Of a stretch of DNA of 64,000 nt, positions 1-8,034 are shown in pieces. The stretch is from Methylococcus capsulatus str. Texas = ATCC 19069. Lineage in GTDB: Bacteria > Pseudomonadota > Gammaproteobacteria > Methylococcales > Methylococcaceae. The translations under genes and the position numbers were made by a program. The notes below the pieces were generated by a model. The model ran no database searches. It was not told the origin of the DNA and worked only from the letters and a program-made list of their open reading frames with translations. Position 1 is the first letter of the stretch. Every line of letters begins with the position of its first letter. The DNA lies in the NCBI RefSeq assembly GCF_000424685.1, contig NZ_AUKJ01000017.1, positions 67,001 to 131,000 on the forward strand. The letters are read 5' to 3'.

Positions 1-1
1 T

Positions 2-340
2 CAGGGGAACATCGTCTCGCAGGAAATGGTAGACCAGCTAAAGCCGGGTATGAACAGGCGCCAGGTGACCTTCATCATGGGGTCGCCACTCACGGTGAGC
101 CCGTTCCATGATGACCGCTGGGACTACGTCTATTCCAACCAGCCGGGTGGAGAGGAGCGCGTGCAGCGCCGGATATCGCTTCTGTTTGATCACGACGAGC
201 TGGTGGGGCTGCAGGGGGATTTCAAGCCGGGTGAGCTGCCATCCCTGGATGCCAGCAAGGACGTCAACGTCGACATCCCCAAGATCGAGCGCGACCAGAG
301 TTTGTGGGGACACATCAAGAGCTGGTTCGGCAACGGCTAG
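2..340 (+). CDS. bamE: Outer membrane assembly factor BamE (5' end missing)
   Basis: This is the C-terminal part of BamE (SmpA/OmlA), a small lipoprotein of the BAM complex that inserts beta-barrel proteins into the outer membrane. The frame is open to the left edge, so the signal peptide and lipobox lie outside the window. What remains is the typical fold: a helix with the LKPGM..RQV..IMGSP motif, then W-x-Y-V-Y and a strand holding the phenylalanine of LLFD. The methionine codon at 26 is internal, not the start. The stop codon overlaps the stop of convergent rnfH by two bases. The bamE/rnfH/smpB neighbourhood is common in gammaproteobacteria, although here a sodium symporter lies between rnfH and smpB. 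The family call is secure. Confidence 0.9.
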   Translation, partial: QGNIVSQEMVDQLKPGMNRRQVTFIMGSPLTVSPFHDDRWDYVYSNQPGGEERVQRRISLLFDHDELVGLQGDFKPGELPSLDASKDVNVDIPKIERDQSLWGHIKSWFGNG

Positions 341-642
341 GCTTTTCCTTCGTCCTTCCTGGCTGCCCGCTGGCGGCGCGATTCTTTGGGGTCGGCGATC
401 AAGGGGCGGTAGATTTCCACCCGGTCGCCCGGCCGCAAAATCTGGTCGAGTCCGCAGACCTTGCCGAAGATGCCGATCTTGTTGACCGCCAGATCGATTT
501 CCGGGAATTTCTCCAGCACTCGGGAGGTCTGGATGGCCGCCGCCGCGGAGACGCCCTCTGTGACCTTGACCGGTATGATGACCTGAACGTCGGGTCGGGC
601 ATAAGCCACTTCCACTCGGATCGGCCGGCGCGTGTCGGTCAT
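337..642 (-). CDS. rnfH: RnfH-family ubiquitin-like protein
   Basis: A 101-residue protein of the RnfH/UPF0125 family, which has a beta-grasp (ubiquitin/ThiS-like) fold and no firmly known function. Visible family features are the N-terminal strand VEVAYARPD and the C-terminal strand [16 protein letters not shown], followed by a basic tail (SRRQRAARK). The ATG overlaps the TGA of the upstream sodium symporter (TGATG), so the two are probably translationally coupled. The 3' end meets bamE tail to tail. In many gammaproteobacteria rnfH lies with ratA, smpB and bamE. No ratA was found here. Confidence 0.85.
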   Translation of the reverse strand: MTDTRRPIRVEVAYARPDVQVIIPVKVTEGVSAAAAIQTSRVLEKFPEIDLAVNKIGIFGKVCGLDQILRPGDRVEIYRPLIADPKESRRQRAARKDEGKA

Positions 643-2000
643 CAGATCAGCTCCATCGCCTTGAGGAAAATGATACCCATCCCGCTGGGGGCGACGTAGC
701 GCACCAGGAACCGCCAGGCCTCGTAGGCGCGGGAATCGGCCATTTCGAGTTCCTCTTCGGTATCCCGGCGGCTCAGCACCCAGCCGGCGAACACCGCGAC
801 CAGGAAGCCACCGATTGGAAGCATGACGTCGGCGGTCAGGAAATCGAGCAGTTCGAACAAGTTCCTGCCGAACAACCGGACGTCCGACCAGGAACTGAAA
901 GACAGCAGGGTGCCCAGGCCCAGCCCCCAGCAGGCCAAGCCGCTCCAGGCGCTCGCGGCTTCCCGGCTCAGCCCCCGATTTTCGGTCAGCCAGGCGACCG
1001 CCGGTTCGATCATGGCGATGGATGAAGTCAAGGCGGCAAAAAACACGAGGACGAAGAACAGGGCACCGAAGAAAGAGCCTCCCGGCATGGCGCCGAATGC
1101 GATCGGCAGGGTCTGGAAAATCAGGCCCGGTCCCATGCCGGGTTCCAGGTGATTGCTGAACACGATGGGGAAGATAGCCAGGCCCGCAAACAGTGCGACC
1201 GCGGTATCGGCGGCTGCTACCACGATCGTCGAGCGGGCGATGGAAACGTGGCTGGGGAGGTAGGAACCGTAGACCATGATCGAGCCCATGCCCAGTCCCA
1301 GCGAGAAGAAGGCCTGTCCCATGGCGGTCAGCACGCTTTCTCCGCTCAGCCGGGAGAAATCGGGCAGGAACAGGAAGGCGACGGCCCGGCCCAGTCCTTC
1401 GGTACCGACGGCATAGAGGACCAGGACGACCAGCATGACCGCCAACGCCGGCATCAGGTAGCGCGTGCCTTTCTCCAGGCCACCGTTTACGCCCCGACTC
1501 ACGATGGCCACGGTGGCTACCATGAACAGGGTATGCCAGATCACCTGTATCTGCGGATCGGTGCGGAATTCGTCGAAATAGCGTGCCGCGGTTTCGGGGG
1601 TGATATGGCTGAACAGCGCACTGTTCATCTTGAAGACGTAAGCCAATGCCCAGCCGGCGATGACGCTGTAATAGGACAGAATCAGGAAACCCGATATCAC
1701 GCCGAGCCAGCCCGCATACTGCCAGGCCGGGCTGACCTTGGCTGCCTCGGCCAGGCTCCGCATGGCATTGATCGGGCTCTGCCGCCCTCGCCGTCCGAGC
1801 AGGGTTTCGGCGATCATGATCGGGATGCCGATGGCGGCGACGCACAGCAGATACACCAGCACGAAGGCACCGCCGCCGTGTTCGCCGGTGAGATAGGGAA
1901 ATTTCCAGATGTTGCCCAGGCCGATGGCCGAACCGCTCGCAGCCAGGACGAAAGCCAGTCGCGAAGACCATTGCACGTGCACGAATCGTTGATCGGTCAT
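642..2000 (-). CDS. Sodium-dependent transporter, NSS/SNF family
   Basis: A 452-residue polytopic inner membrane protein of the neurotransmitter:sodium symporter (LeuT-fold) family, which couples amino acid or related solute uptake to sodium. The first segment carries the hallmark unwound helix: WSSRLAFVLAASGSAIGL then GNIWKFPYL, followed by a Gly-rich HGGGAF stretch. Multiple hydrophobic segments follow, close to the usual 11-12 helices, and the length is normal for bacterial members. The substrate cannot be read from the sequence. It is transcribed away from smpB across a 127-bp divergent spacer and overlaps rnfH at its 3' end. Confidence 0.88.
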   Translation of the reverse strand: MTDQRFVHVQWSSRLAFVLAASGSAIGLGNIWKFPYLTGEHGGGAFVLVYLLCVAAIGIPIMIAETLLGRRGRQSPINAMRSLAEAAKVSPAWQYAGWLGVISGFLILSYYSVIAGWALAYVFKMNSALFSHITPETAARYFDEFRTDPQIQVIWHTLFMVATVAIVSRGVNGGLEKGTRYLMPALAVMLVVLVLYAVGTEGLGRAVAFLFLPDFSRLSGESVLTAMGQAFFSLGLGMGSIMVYGSYLPSHVSIARSTIVVAAADTAVALFAGLAIFPIVFSNHLEPGMGPGLIFQTLPIAFGAMPGGSFFGALFFVLVFFAALTSSIAMIEPAVAWLTENRGLSREAASAWSGLACWGLGLGTLLSFSSWSDVRLFGRNLFELLDFLTADVMLPIGGFLVAVFAGWVLSRRDTEEELEMADSRAYEAWRFLVRYVAPSGMGIIFLKAMELI

Positions 2001-2127
2001 GGTTATCCTCCTGCTGGTAGTGCTCGGCCGGGCGGAAACACGCTCGTTCGGGGTCGGAGCATGGGCGCCGGTGGGGTAAAATCCTCACAGGATAGCAAAC
2101 CGAATCGAACCGAAGAATCCCACCGTC

Positions 2128-2601
2128 ATGAGCAGCAAGAAAAGCGCCCCAGGAAGCGCCAACATCGCCCAGAACCGCCAGGCCACCCATGAATATTTCA
2201 TCGAGGAGCGCCTTGAAGCGGGTTTGGTGCTGGAGGGCTGGGAAGTCAAGAGTCTGCGGGCGGGCAAGGCGCAACTCAAGGAAAGCTTTGTAATACTGAA
2301 GAACGGCGAAGCATGGCTGTTCGGCGCGCATTTCTCTCCCTTGCCATCGGCTTCCACCCACGTCCAGCCCGATCCCACCCGCAGCCGTAAGCTGCTCTTG
2401 CATGCAGAGGAACTCAGCCGTCTGATCGGACAGGTGGAGCGCAAGGGTTATACCCTCGTGCCGTTGTCGCTGTACTGGAAACAGGGCCGCGCGAAGCTGG
2501 AAATCGGCCTGGCGCGCGGAAAGAAACAACATGACAAGCGTGCTGCCGAGAAGGAGCGCGACTGGGAGCGGGAGAAACAGAGGGTCATGCGGCGGGGTTG
2601 A
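2128..2601 (+). CDS. smpB: SsrA-binding protein SmpB
   Basis: A 157-residue SmpB, the tmRNA partner in trans-translation that rescues stalled ribosomes. Visible motifs include the N-terminal [31 protein letters not shown], the central H-x-x-PLPSAS loop and the basic C-terminal tail ([19 protein letters not shown]), which fills the decoding centre in the known structure. Length is normal. The ATG is the first start in frame, after a divergent promoter region shared with the sodium symporter. No ssrA gene was recognised in the window. Confidence 0.95.
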   Translation: MSSKKSAPGSANIAQNRQATHEYFIEERLEAGLVLEGWEVKSLRAGKAQLKESFVILKNGEAWLFGAHFSPLPSASTHVQPDPTRSRKLLLHAEELSRLIGQVERKGYTLVPLSLYWKQGRAKLEIGLARGKKQHDKRAAEKERDWEREKQRVMRRG

Positions 2602-2687
2602 CCCTCCCGTTCGGGTCTTGCCCTTTTCTTGGCAGGGGAGACAATGGAAAAAGGATCGTTTTGTCAGTTTATTGGAAATCTCGAGTG

Positions 2688-3773
2688 ATGTCGCGCCGTC
2701 TTTGTCGTTTCGTAGGGATAGTCGTAGTGGCTGTTGCAGTGGGGTGGGTCGCCGGCGAAGCCGTCGCCGCTCCCTATTCGGCGCTGGTCATGGAGGTCGA
2801 ATCGGATCGGGTGCTGTACGAGCGGAACGCTGACGAGATCAGGCATCCCGCTTCCCTGACCAAGATGATGACCCTCTACCTGGTGTTCGAGGCGCTTGTA
2901 CAGGGCAGAATTTCCTTGTATGACACCTTCTATGCCTCCAGCTACGCCGCATCCCGGTCCCCGTCCCGTATCGGACTCAGGCCGGGTGATCCGCTGACGG
3001 TGGAAGAAGGCATCCTGGCCCTGGTCACCTGCTCCGCCAATGACGCCGCCGCCACGCTGGGCGAAGGCTTGGCCGGCTCGGAGCCTGCGTTTGCCGCGAT
3101 GATGACGCGAAAAGCGCGCGAGCTGGGCATGAGTCAGACCGTGTTCCGCAACGCCTCGGGGCTGCCGGATCCCGAACAGGTCACGACGGCGCGCGACATG
3201 TACCGACTCGGAAAGGCGCTGCTGAAGCATTTTCCCCAGTACTATCCGTATTTCTCCACTTCGCGCTTCCAGTATCGGGGGCGGAGTTTCCACAATCACA
3301 ATCATCTGCTCGAGAACTACTACGGCGCGGACGGCATCAAGACCGGGTTCGTCAATGCCTCGGGCTTCAACCTGGTGGCATCGGCCCGCCGTAACGGCAT
3401 CCGGCTGGTGGGCGTGGTGTTCGGCGGCAATTCGTCATTCCGCCGGGATGCCCACATGCGCGACATTCTCGACGACGGGTTCGCCCAGATCGAAGGGCGG
3501 GAATCCAGCGTGCGGTTCGCCGGTTTCGACCAGGGATACGTGCCCCGTTTGCTGATACGTCCAGGAGAGAGCCGGGTTTCCGCCGTTCCGAAGAAAGCCC
3601 GGCGGGCGGCCGCCGGCAAGACGAACGGACATCGTGCCAGAGTCGTGGCTGCGCGCCCTTCCCCTGGGACGCAGAAGGGGATGTCCACGCACGCCAAACG
3701 CAAGCCGGTCGAGGCGAAATCGCTCCCGGCGCGCCTCCGATCTTCGCGGACTTCGGTCAAGTTCAGGCGTTGA
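2688..3773 (+). CDS. D-alanyl-D-alanine carboxypeptidase (PBP5/6-type, S11)
   Basis: A 361-residue periplasmic serine peptidase of the DacA/PBP5 family, which trims the terminal D-Ala from peptidoglycan pentapeptides. From the ATG at 2688 the protein has a basic and hydrophobic signal peptide (about residues 1-28, ending AVAA). The three active-site boxes follow: SLTK at 56-59, SAN at 116-118 and KTG at 218-220. After about residue 290 comes a basic, low-complexity tail (KKARRAAAGKTNGHRARVV and onward) in place of the usual amphipathic membrane anchor. That may bind the wall or nucleic acid, but this is speculation. An in-frame GTG lies one codon earlier. It follows smpB with an 86-bp gap. 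Confidence 0.88.
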   Translation: MSRRLCRFVGIVVVAVAVGWVAGEAVAAPYSALVMEVESDRVLYERNADEIRHPASLTKMMTLYLVFEALVQGRISLYDTFYASSYAASRSPSRIGLRPGDPLTVEEGILALVTCSANDAAATLGEGLAGSEPAFAAMMTRKARELGMSQTVFRNASGLPDPEQVTTARDMYRLGKALLKHFPQYYPYFSTSRFQYRGRSFHNHNHLLENYYGADGIKTGFVNASGFNLVASARRNGIRLVGVVFGGNSSFRRDAHMRDILDDGFAQIEGRESSVRFAGFDQGYVPRLLIRPGESRVSAVPKKARRAAAGKTNGHRARVVAARPSPGTQKGMSTHAKRKPVEAKSLPARLRSSRTSVKFRR

Positions 3774-3802
3774 CGCAGACGGGGGGAGCGACGTCTGAAC
3801 GG

Positions 3803-3829
3803 GCTGCGCCCCGACGTGCGGGGCGCAGC
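3803..3829. terminator. Strong hairpin between convergent genes
   Basis: A perfect 10-bp GC-rich stem (GCTGCGCCCC against GGGGCGCAGC) with a 7-nt loop lies between the D,D-carboxypeptidase stop and the stop of the convergent cytochrome gene. There is no T tract on either side, so this is a likely bidirectional transcription block or RNA-stabilising hairpin rather than a textbook intrinsic terminator. Confidence 0.55.
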
Positions 3830-3858
3830 TGGGTGGAGCAGGCGATGAAGGAGCGGTC

Positions 3859-4230
3859 TTACTGCGGTTTCTCGAGTTCGCCTGCCGGCACGGTGCCGTC
3901 CGAGCGGCCTTTGATGTAGGTGTACAGGTCATCGATGCCCTCTGCCACCTTCTTGTTGGCTTCGAACGGCGGCATGGCGTTGCGCCCTTTAAGAACCACT
4001 TCCTTGAACTGATCCTTGCTCAGGTTCTTGAGGCTGTTCAGCAGGTTGGGGAATGCCGCGCTGCCTTCGCCGGTGGCGCCGTGGCAGGTTTCGCAACGCT
4101 GCTGCTTGTAGATCTTGAAGCCATTGTAGGTGGCCTGGTCGACGGGAGCCGAGAAGGCGGGAGCGGCCACGGCGCCGAGCACCAGTGCGGCCAGAGCGGT
4201 TGTCCGGATAGACGTCTTCTTGTGATCCAT
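3859..4230 (-). CDS. Small periplasmic class I cytochrome c
   Basis: A 123-residue secreted monoheme cytochrome. A signal peptide (about residues 1-28, ending AFSA) is followed by one heme-binding motif, CETCH at 46-50. The sixth ligand is probably Met86 in GRNAMPPFE. The C-terminal DLYTYIKGRSDGTVPAGE resembles small cytochromes that accept electrons from quinoprotein alcohol dehydrogenases, so a role as electron carrier in methanol or alcohol oxidation is possible. No dehydrogenase gene is adjacent, so this stays inference. It stands alone, convergent with the carboxypeptidase gene. The 283 bp upstream hold no other gene and presumably its promoter. Confidence 0.85.
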   Translation of the reverse strand: MDHKKTSIRTTALAALVLGAVAAPAFSAPVDQATYNGFKIYKQQRCETCHGATGEGSAAFPNLLNSLKNLSKDQFKEVVLKGRNAMPPFEANKKVAEGIDDLYTYIKGRSDGTVPAGELEKPQ

Positions 4231-4513
4231 TGCGTTTCTCTGTTATCTGTTTTCGGGTATTGACCGGGAAGTTTCATCGTCTGCCTTGGCAGGGACGGCA
4301 GCGGATAGGATGACAGTCCGCCGGCAGTTCTGCCTAGGGAAAAAATCCCGGCTGTTTGCTGCCAAAGAGCGTGTTTCAGAATACCCAACACCTCCGTCTG
4401 TTGTAAATACAGCCGCCAATGCCCGAACGGGGGTTCGTCCCCTTGGCGGAAGGGACATGGCACCCGTAAACTAGCCTGGCATCGTGCACCTCATCATGGA
4501 GCTGGAGACGGAA

Positions 4514-4777
4514 ATGAGCGAGAAAGACCTCTTGGAGACCTTGGAGCAGTTGCGGGCGCAGGTGGCGGCGCTGGAGGCCGACGGATCTTCCAAAGCGCGT
4601 CTGGAGTCGTTGATCGGAACGCTGGAGCAGCGGCTGCAAGGGGAGGGTAGCGAAGCGCACCATGGCCCTCTGGTGGCGGAGCTCAAAGAGGCGATCGCGC
4701 ACTTCGAAGTCGAGCATCCGCGGCTGACCGGCATACTCAACGACCTGATGGTGACACTGAGCAATATGGGTATCTGA
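4514..4777 (+). CDS. DUF4404-family small acidic coiled-coil protein
   Basis: An 87-residue soluble protein matching the DUF4404 pattern: MSEKDLLETLEQLRAQVAAL at the start, a central helical and acidic region, and an ending of the form HPRLTGILNDLMVTLSNMGI. It is mainly amphipathic helix and probably coiled coil. Function is unknown. The ATG at 4514 was chosen because GGAG lies seven bases upstream and the family begins with MSEK. Earlier in-frame ATGs at 4484 and 4496 are possible. It is monocistronic and convergent with the rhomboid gene. Confidence 0.75.
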   Translation: MSEKDLLETLEQLRAQVAALEADGSSKARLESLIGTLEQRLQGEGSEAHHGPLVAELKEAIAHFEVEHPRLTGILNDLMVTLSNMGI

Positions 4778-4836
4778 AACCGGGTTCTGCCCTGCGTTCA
4801 CCAGGGGCGCTTCGGCGCGCTCCCAGGGGTTTCAGA
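4773..4836. terminator. Inverted repeat spanning two convergent stop codons
   Basis: TCTGAAACC at 4773-4781 is exactly inverted as GGTTTCAGA at 4828-4836. The enclosed 46 bp contain a GCGC-TTCG-GCGC mini-hairpin. The arms lie on the 3' ends of the DUF4404 and rhomboid genes, a natural place for a bidirectional terminator. There is no T tract, so the assignment is tentative. Confidence 0.4.
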
Positions 4837-5593
4837 AATGCCTTGAGTCGAAAAATCTGCGTTCCATCTGCTGAGCCCGCCGGATGAGATAATCCGGCCG
4901 GTGCATGGGGCCGATGAGAAGGACGCCGGCCAGGAAACCGCCGACATGGGCCCAGAACGCCACCCCGCCGCTGGTGCTGCCGAGGGCGGGCAGGCCGCTG
5001 ATGAGCTGGATGAGAAACCAGTAGCCGAGCATGGCGAAGGCCGGGATGGCGACGGTAGTCCAGTAGAAGCCCAGGAAAATCAGCGTGATGACCTGGGTGC
5101 GGGGGTAGAGGCGGGCGTAGGCGCCCATGACGCCGCCGATGGCGCCGGAAGCGCCAACCATCGGCACGGCGGCGCCCGGGTCGGAGGCGATCTGCGCCGC
5201 CGCCGCCGCCAGGCCGCACAGCACATAAAAGGCGACGAAGCGCAGCGGTCCCATCGCGTCTTCCACGTTGTCGCCGAACACCCACAGAAACCACATGTTG
5301 CCGATGATGTGGAACCAGCCGCCGTGCAGGAACATATGGGTGACCAGGGTCCAAGCCGATGCATCGCCTTCGAGCTGACAGGCGAAATTCGGGCTGACCG
5401 GGATCACGGTGCCGACCGGCGCCAGCCCGAGCAATTCTCCGGGAATGAGCGCGTACTCGCAAAGCGATCGAGCCAGCGGCAGATCCTGTCCGAATCCCTG
5501 TACCAGCGTCCAGGCGCCGGCGTTGACCAGCAGGATCAGCATGACGGCGATGGGGCGGTGCAGGGCCGGGTTGATGTCACGCAACGGAAACAT
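4832..5593 (-). CDS. Rhomboid-family intramembrane serine protease
   Basis: A 253-residue inner membrane protease that cleaves substrates within transmembrane segments. The catalytic dyad is visible as Ser149 in GASGAIGG and His216 in WAHVGGF, and the conserved H-x-x-x-N (HIIGN, near 95-99) is present in the second helix. About six hydrophobic segments fit the core rhomboid fold. A predicted periplasmic loop with two cysteines (about 45-72) precedes the H-x-x-x-N region. The substrate cannot be inferred. It is convergent with the DUF4404 gene and followed upstream by a VanX-like gene on the same strand. Confidence 0.88.
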   Translation of the reverse strand: MFPLRDINPALHRPIAVMLILLVNAGAWTLVQGFGQDLPLARSLCEYALIPGELLGLAPVGTVIPVSPNFACQLEGDASAWTLVTHMFLHGGWFHIIGNMWFLWVFGDNVEDAMGPLRFVAFYVLCGLAAAAAQIASDPGAAVPMVGASGAIGGVMGAYARLYPRTQVITLIFLGFYWTTVAIPAFAMLGYWFLIQLISGLPALGSTSGGVAFWAHVGGFLAGVLLIGPMHRPDYLIRRAQQMERRFFDSRHF

Positions 5594-5693
5594 GGCTGTC
5601 CCCTGGGTCGGTTCGAGTGATGGTCGGCGCCCGGCCGCGGCCGCATCGGGTCCGGTCCCCCGCTGGGATCGGGCGGCAGGGCGCTAGGAATGT

Positions 5694-6356
5694 TCAGTGC
5701 CCGAGGGCGGAAAACGGTACGTCGAGGATGGCATATTCCCGCCACAAGGCATAGTCATAATGCCACCATTCCCGCGGATGAACGCTGAAGCCTTCGGCTT
5801 CCATTGCGGCACGCAGCCGGTCGCGGTGTTCGCGGGCTGCCGCCGCACCGCCTTCATAGGTGGGGTACGCGCGCTCGGTCATCTCGTCGTAATCGGACGG
5901 CATGGTCACCGCCTGCCCGGTTTCCAGATCGTAGAGGCTCAAGTCGACGGCACAGCCGCGATTGTGACGCGAGCCTTCGCGGGGATCGGCCACGAACATC
6001 CGCTGGATGCCGCTGGTCGACTCCCAGAATGTCCGTGTCACCGACCAGGGGCGATAGCCATCAAACAGGATCAAGCCATAGCCCAGCGGTTTTAGCCGGG
6101 CGTTGACTCTGACCACGGCTTCGGCCGCCGGCCGTTGCAGGAAGACCCGGGGTTCGGTGTAAACCGGCTTGTGGACGAAGTTGTTGGAGGTGGCATACCG
6201 CACGTCCAGCTGGATCGTGGGATCGAGCCGCGTGACCTCTACCAGTTCCGGCGGCCGGAACGGACCGGTTTCCACGGGGGGCTGTAACGGGGCTGCCGTG
6301 ACCGCGGCACTCATCAGCATCACGGTGGTCATGAATCCGGTCCCGAACCTAGACAT
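5694..6356 (-). CDS. Periplasmic D-alanyl-D-alanine dipeptidase (VanX/DdpX, M15D)
   Basis: A 220-residue zinc metallopeptidase that hydrolyses the D-Ala-D-Ala dipeptide. A signal peptide covers about residues 1-22. The zinc ligands are His131 and Asp138 in SRHNRGCAVD and His199 in EWWHY, with Glu196 as catalytic base. The substrate loop FDGYRPWSV is also present. The start at 6356 gives the signal peptide and overlaps the 3' end of the thioredoxin gene by eight bases, which suggests coupling. In a species not known for glycopeptide resistance it most likely recycles peptidoglycan-derived dipeptide. It sits close to a rhomboid gene and is 2 kb from a carboxypeptidase gene. Confidence 0.85.
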   Translation of the reverse strand: MSRFGTGFMTTVMLMSAAVTAAPLQPPVETGPFRPPELVEVTRLDPTIQLDVRYATSNNFVHKPVYTEPRVFLQRPAAEAVVRVNARLKPLGYGLILFDGYRPWSVTRTFWESTSGIQRMFVADPREGSRHNRGCAVDLSLYDLETGQAVTMPSDYDEMTERAYPTYEGGAAAAREHRDRLRAAMEAEGFSVHPREWWHYDYALWREYAILDVPFSALGH

Positions 6357-7164
6357 AGAGGGCGTTGGAAAGCTGGCCCCGGTAGCGGCGGGTGAGTTCA
6401 TGACCATTGCCCAGCAGCCGGAAAATGGCGACACAGGCTTTGCGGGCACCCCCTTCGTCGTAGTCGCGGGCCTTGCGCACGAGTTCGATCAACTGAGCCA
6501 GTGCCGGCTCGTAACGTTCTTCCCGAATCTTCCGGATCGCGTCCAGGTAGGCCGATTTGGCCGGGGCTTCGGCCAGCCGTTCCGGGTGTTCCAGCAGGCC
6601 GAACAGCCGGGCCAGGGTGCGCAGGGCTTCGGCGGCTTCACTCTGATCGGAGTCCGGTCCGATGGGCTTGAGCGTTTCCAGTGCCTGGTCCGGGTCGGTG
6701 TCGAGGAGCACTCGGGCCAGCAGCACGGCGGCCGGGTCATAGGCCGGCTCGGCCGCAAGGATCTGGCGCAGCACCGGTTCGGCTTCTGCCGCCCGGCCGG
6801 CGCTGATCAGTGCCTCGGCCTGTTCCAACCGAGCCTGGTAAGGACTGGGCAATGCGCGCTGCAGCCAGTCTTCCAAGGCCGATTCGGGCAAGGTGCCGGT
6901 GAATTCGTCGGCGACGGTACCGTCGACGAAAAGCTTGACGTTGGGAATCCCGCGCACGCCGTACCGCCGGGCGATCTCGGGGTGTTCCTCGGTGTTCACC
7001 TTGACCAGTTCGAAGCGGCCGGCCAGCCGCCCGGCGACGGCTTCCAGCACGGGTGTGAGGGCGCGGCAGGGCGCGCACCAGGGCGCCCAGAAATCCACCA
7101 GCACCGGGATGGTGAAGCTGGTCTCGATGACGTCGCGGTCGAAATCAAAAGGGGAGTCGGACAT
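6349..7164 (-). CDS. cnoX: Thioredoxin-domain TPR co-chaperone (CnoX/YbbN type)
   Basis: A 271-residue cytoplasmic protein. Residues 1-110 form a thioredoxin domain with an intact WCAPC active site (Cys30, Cys33), and the rest is a helical TPR-like region with RAAEAEPVLRQIL and LARVLLDTDPDQALETL units. E. coli CnoX (YbbN) has lost the redox-active dithiol, whereas this protein keeps both cysteines and may be a true oxidoreductase as well as a holdase handing substrates to GroEL. The architecture is diagnostic. The downstream VanX-like gene overlaps its stop. Confidence 0.85.
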   Translation of the reverse strand: MSDSPFDFDRDVIETSFTIPVLVDFWAPWCAPCRALTPVLEAVAGRLAGRFELVKVNTEEHPEIARRYGVRGIPNVKLFVDGTVADEFTGTLPESALEDWLQRALPSPYQARLEQAEALISAGRAAEAEPVLRQILAAEPAYDPAAVLLARVLLDTDPDQALETLKPIGPDSDQSEAAEALRTLARLFGLLEHPERLAEAPAKSAYLDAIRKIREERYEPALAQLIELVRKARDYDEGGARKACVAIFRLLGNGHELTRRYRGQLSNALYV

Positions 7165-7608
7165 CGAAAGGGTTCAGACAAGGCTGTGTGACAGAGGCTT
7201 GATCGAGATTTTCGCAAATCGCCGGACGGGTTGAACAGTCCGCGCTGCAGTTGGTCACCGACAAATGGCTCACAAGGTTATCCACAGATTCTGTGGATAT
7301 CATAGGCTGGGTCGGCATCGGCTTCTGTGCCCGTCAAGACCTTGATTTCCCGGCGTCGGGCGGGTATGGACCGGCATCGATCGAGCAGAAAATCCCTTTG
7401 GAACAGCATGATGTGTTTTCCTGGCGCATGGTTGTGGGCGATCATAGGCATCGTTTCCTGGCGTGTGGCGGGTGCCGGCCTCAACGGGTCGTTCGCCCGG
7501 CCGGTCCGCAAAAATGCATTTTGTCCACAGCTTGGAAGAACAGGAATTCGTGATTCGCTTCTGCCGAACTGATTCGGCCAGAGACCCTTGAAAACCCTAG
7601 AGGCAAAC
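7165..7608. other. 444-bp intergenic region with no gene
   Basis: No recognisable coding sequence lies between the divergent thioredoxin-TPR and rhodanese genes. The region holds a DnaA-box palindrome (listed separately) and a further partial match, TTGTCCACA, near 7514. The ribosome binding site AGAGG of the rhodanese gene lies near 7599-7603. The upstream TTG at 7588 in the rhodanese frame is a less likely start. Confidence 0.6.
7278..7300. promoter_or_regulatory. Palindromic pair of DnaA boxes
   Basis: A perfect DnaA box TTATCCACA (7278-7286) faces an inverted near-perfect copy TGTGGATAT (7292-7300) across a 5-bp spacer. Apart from the central base the inner 21 bp are fully palindromic. 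The same geometry recurs at 27976-27998. The box sequence is seen directly. Binding by DnaA and any role in replication or regulation are inference. Confidence 0.6.
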
Positions 7609-8034
7609 ATGAGCAAATGGCTGCGAGCCGCAATCTTGGCGCTGACGTTACCGGCCGCCCCGGTTCTCGGCGGTGAGCTCATCGGTATCACCCCCGATGA
7701 ATTGGAGACGCTGAAAGTCCAAGGCGTGCCGGTGGTGGATGTCCGGACGCCCGAGGAGTGGCGCAAGACAGGCCTGATCGAAGGAAGCAAGCCGTTGACA
7801 TTCTTCGATTCCAAAGGGGCTTACGATGCGGCCGACTGGTTGCGGCGGTTCAAGGCCATCGCTCCCGATGTCGCCCGGCCGGTGGTGCTGGTCTGCCGTT
7901 CAGGCAACCGCACCGCCATGGTCGGGAAGATGCTCACGCAGGAGCTGGGCTACGAGCGTGTCTACCATCTGGAGAAGGGCTTGCAGGTCTGGAGTGCCGA
8001 GGGGCACAAGCTCAGCCCGTGCGGGAACTGTTGA
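7609..8034 (+). CDS. Secreted rhodanese-domain protein
   Basis: A 141-residue single-domain rhodanese with an N-terminal signal peptide (about 1-21, ending APVLGG). The domain starts at [10 protein letters not shown] and includes [10 protein letters not shown]. The active-site loop CRSGNRT carries the sulfur-accepting cysteine, so it is predicted to be a catalytically competent periplasmic sulfurtransferase. Substrate is unknown. The ATG at 7609 is preferred because AGAGG is well placed and the signal peptide begins [10 protein letters not shown]. Two cysteines at the extreme C-terminus (SPCGNC) are unusual and could form a disulfide or bind metal. It is convergent with cysE, overlapping by 23 bases. 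Confidence 0.85.
   Translation: MSKWLRAAILALTLPAAPVLGGELIGITPDELETLKVQGVPVVDVRTPEEWRKTGLIEGSKPLTFFDSKGAYDAADWLRRFKAIAPDVARPVVLVCRSGNRTAMVGKMLTQELGYERVYHLEKGLQVWSAEGHKLSPCGNC

Noticed and set aside
337-2532. Single long minus-strand frame covering rnfH and the transporter region
   Set aside because: Only the rnfH part is real; the rest is out of frame with the sodium symporter and antisense to smpB.
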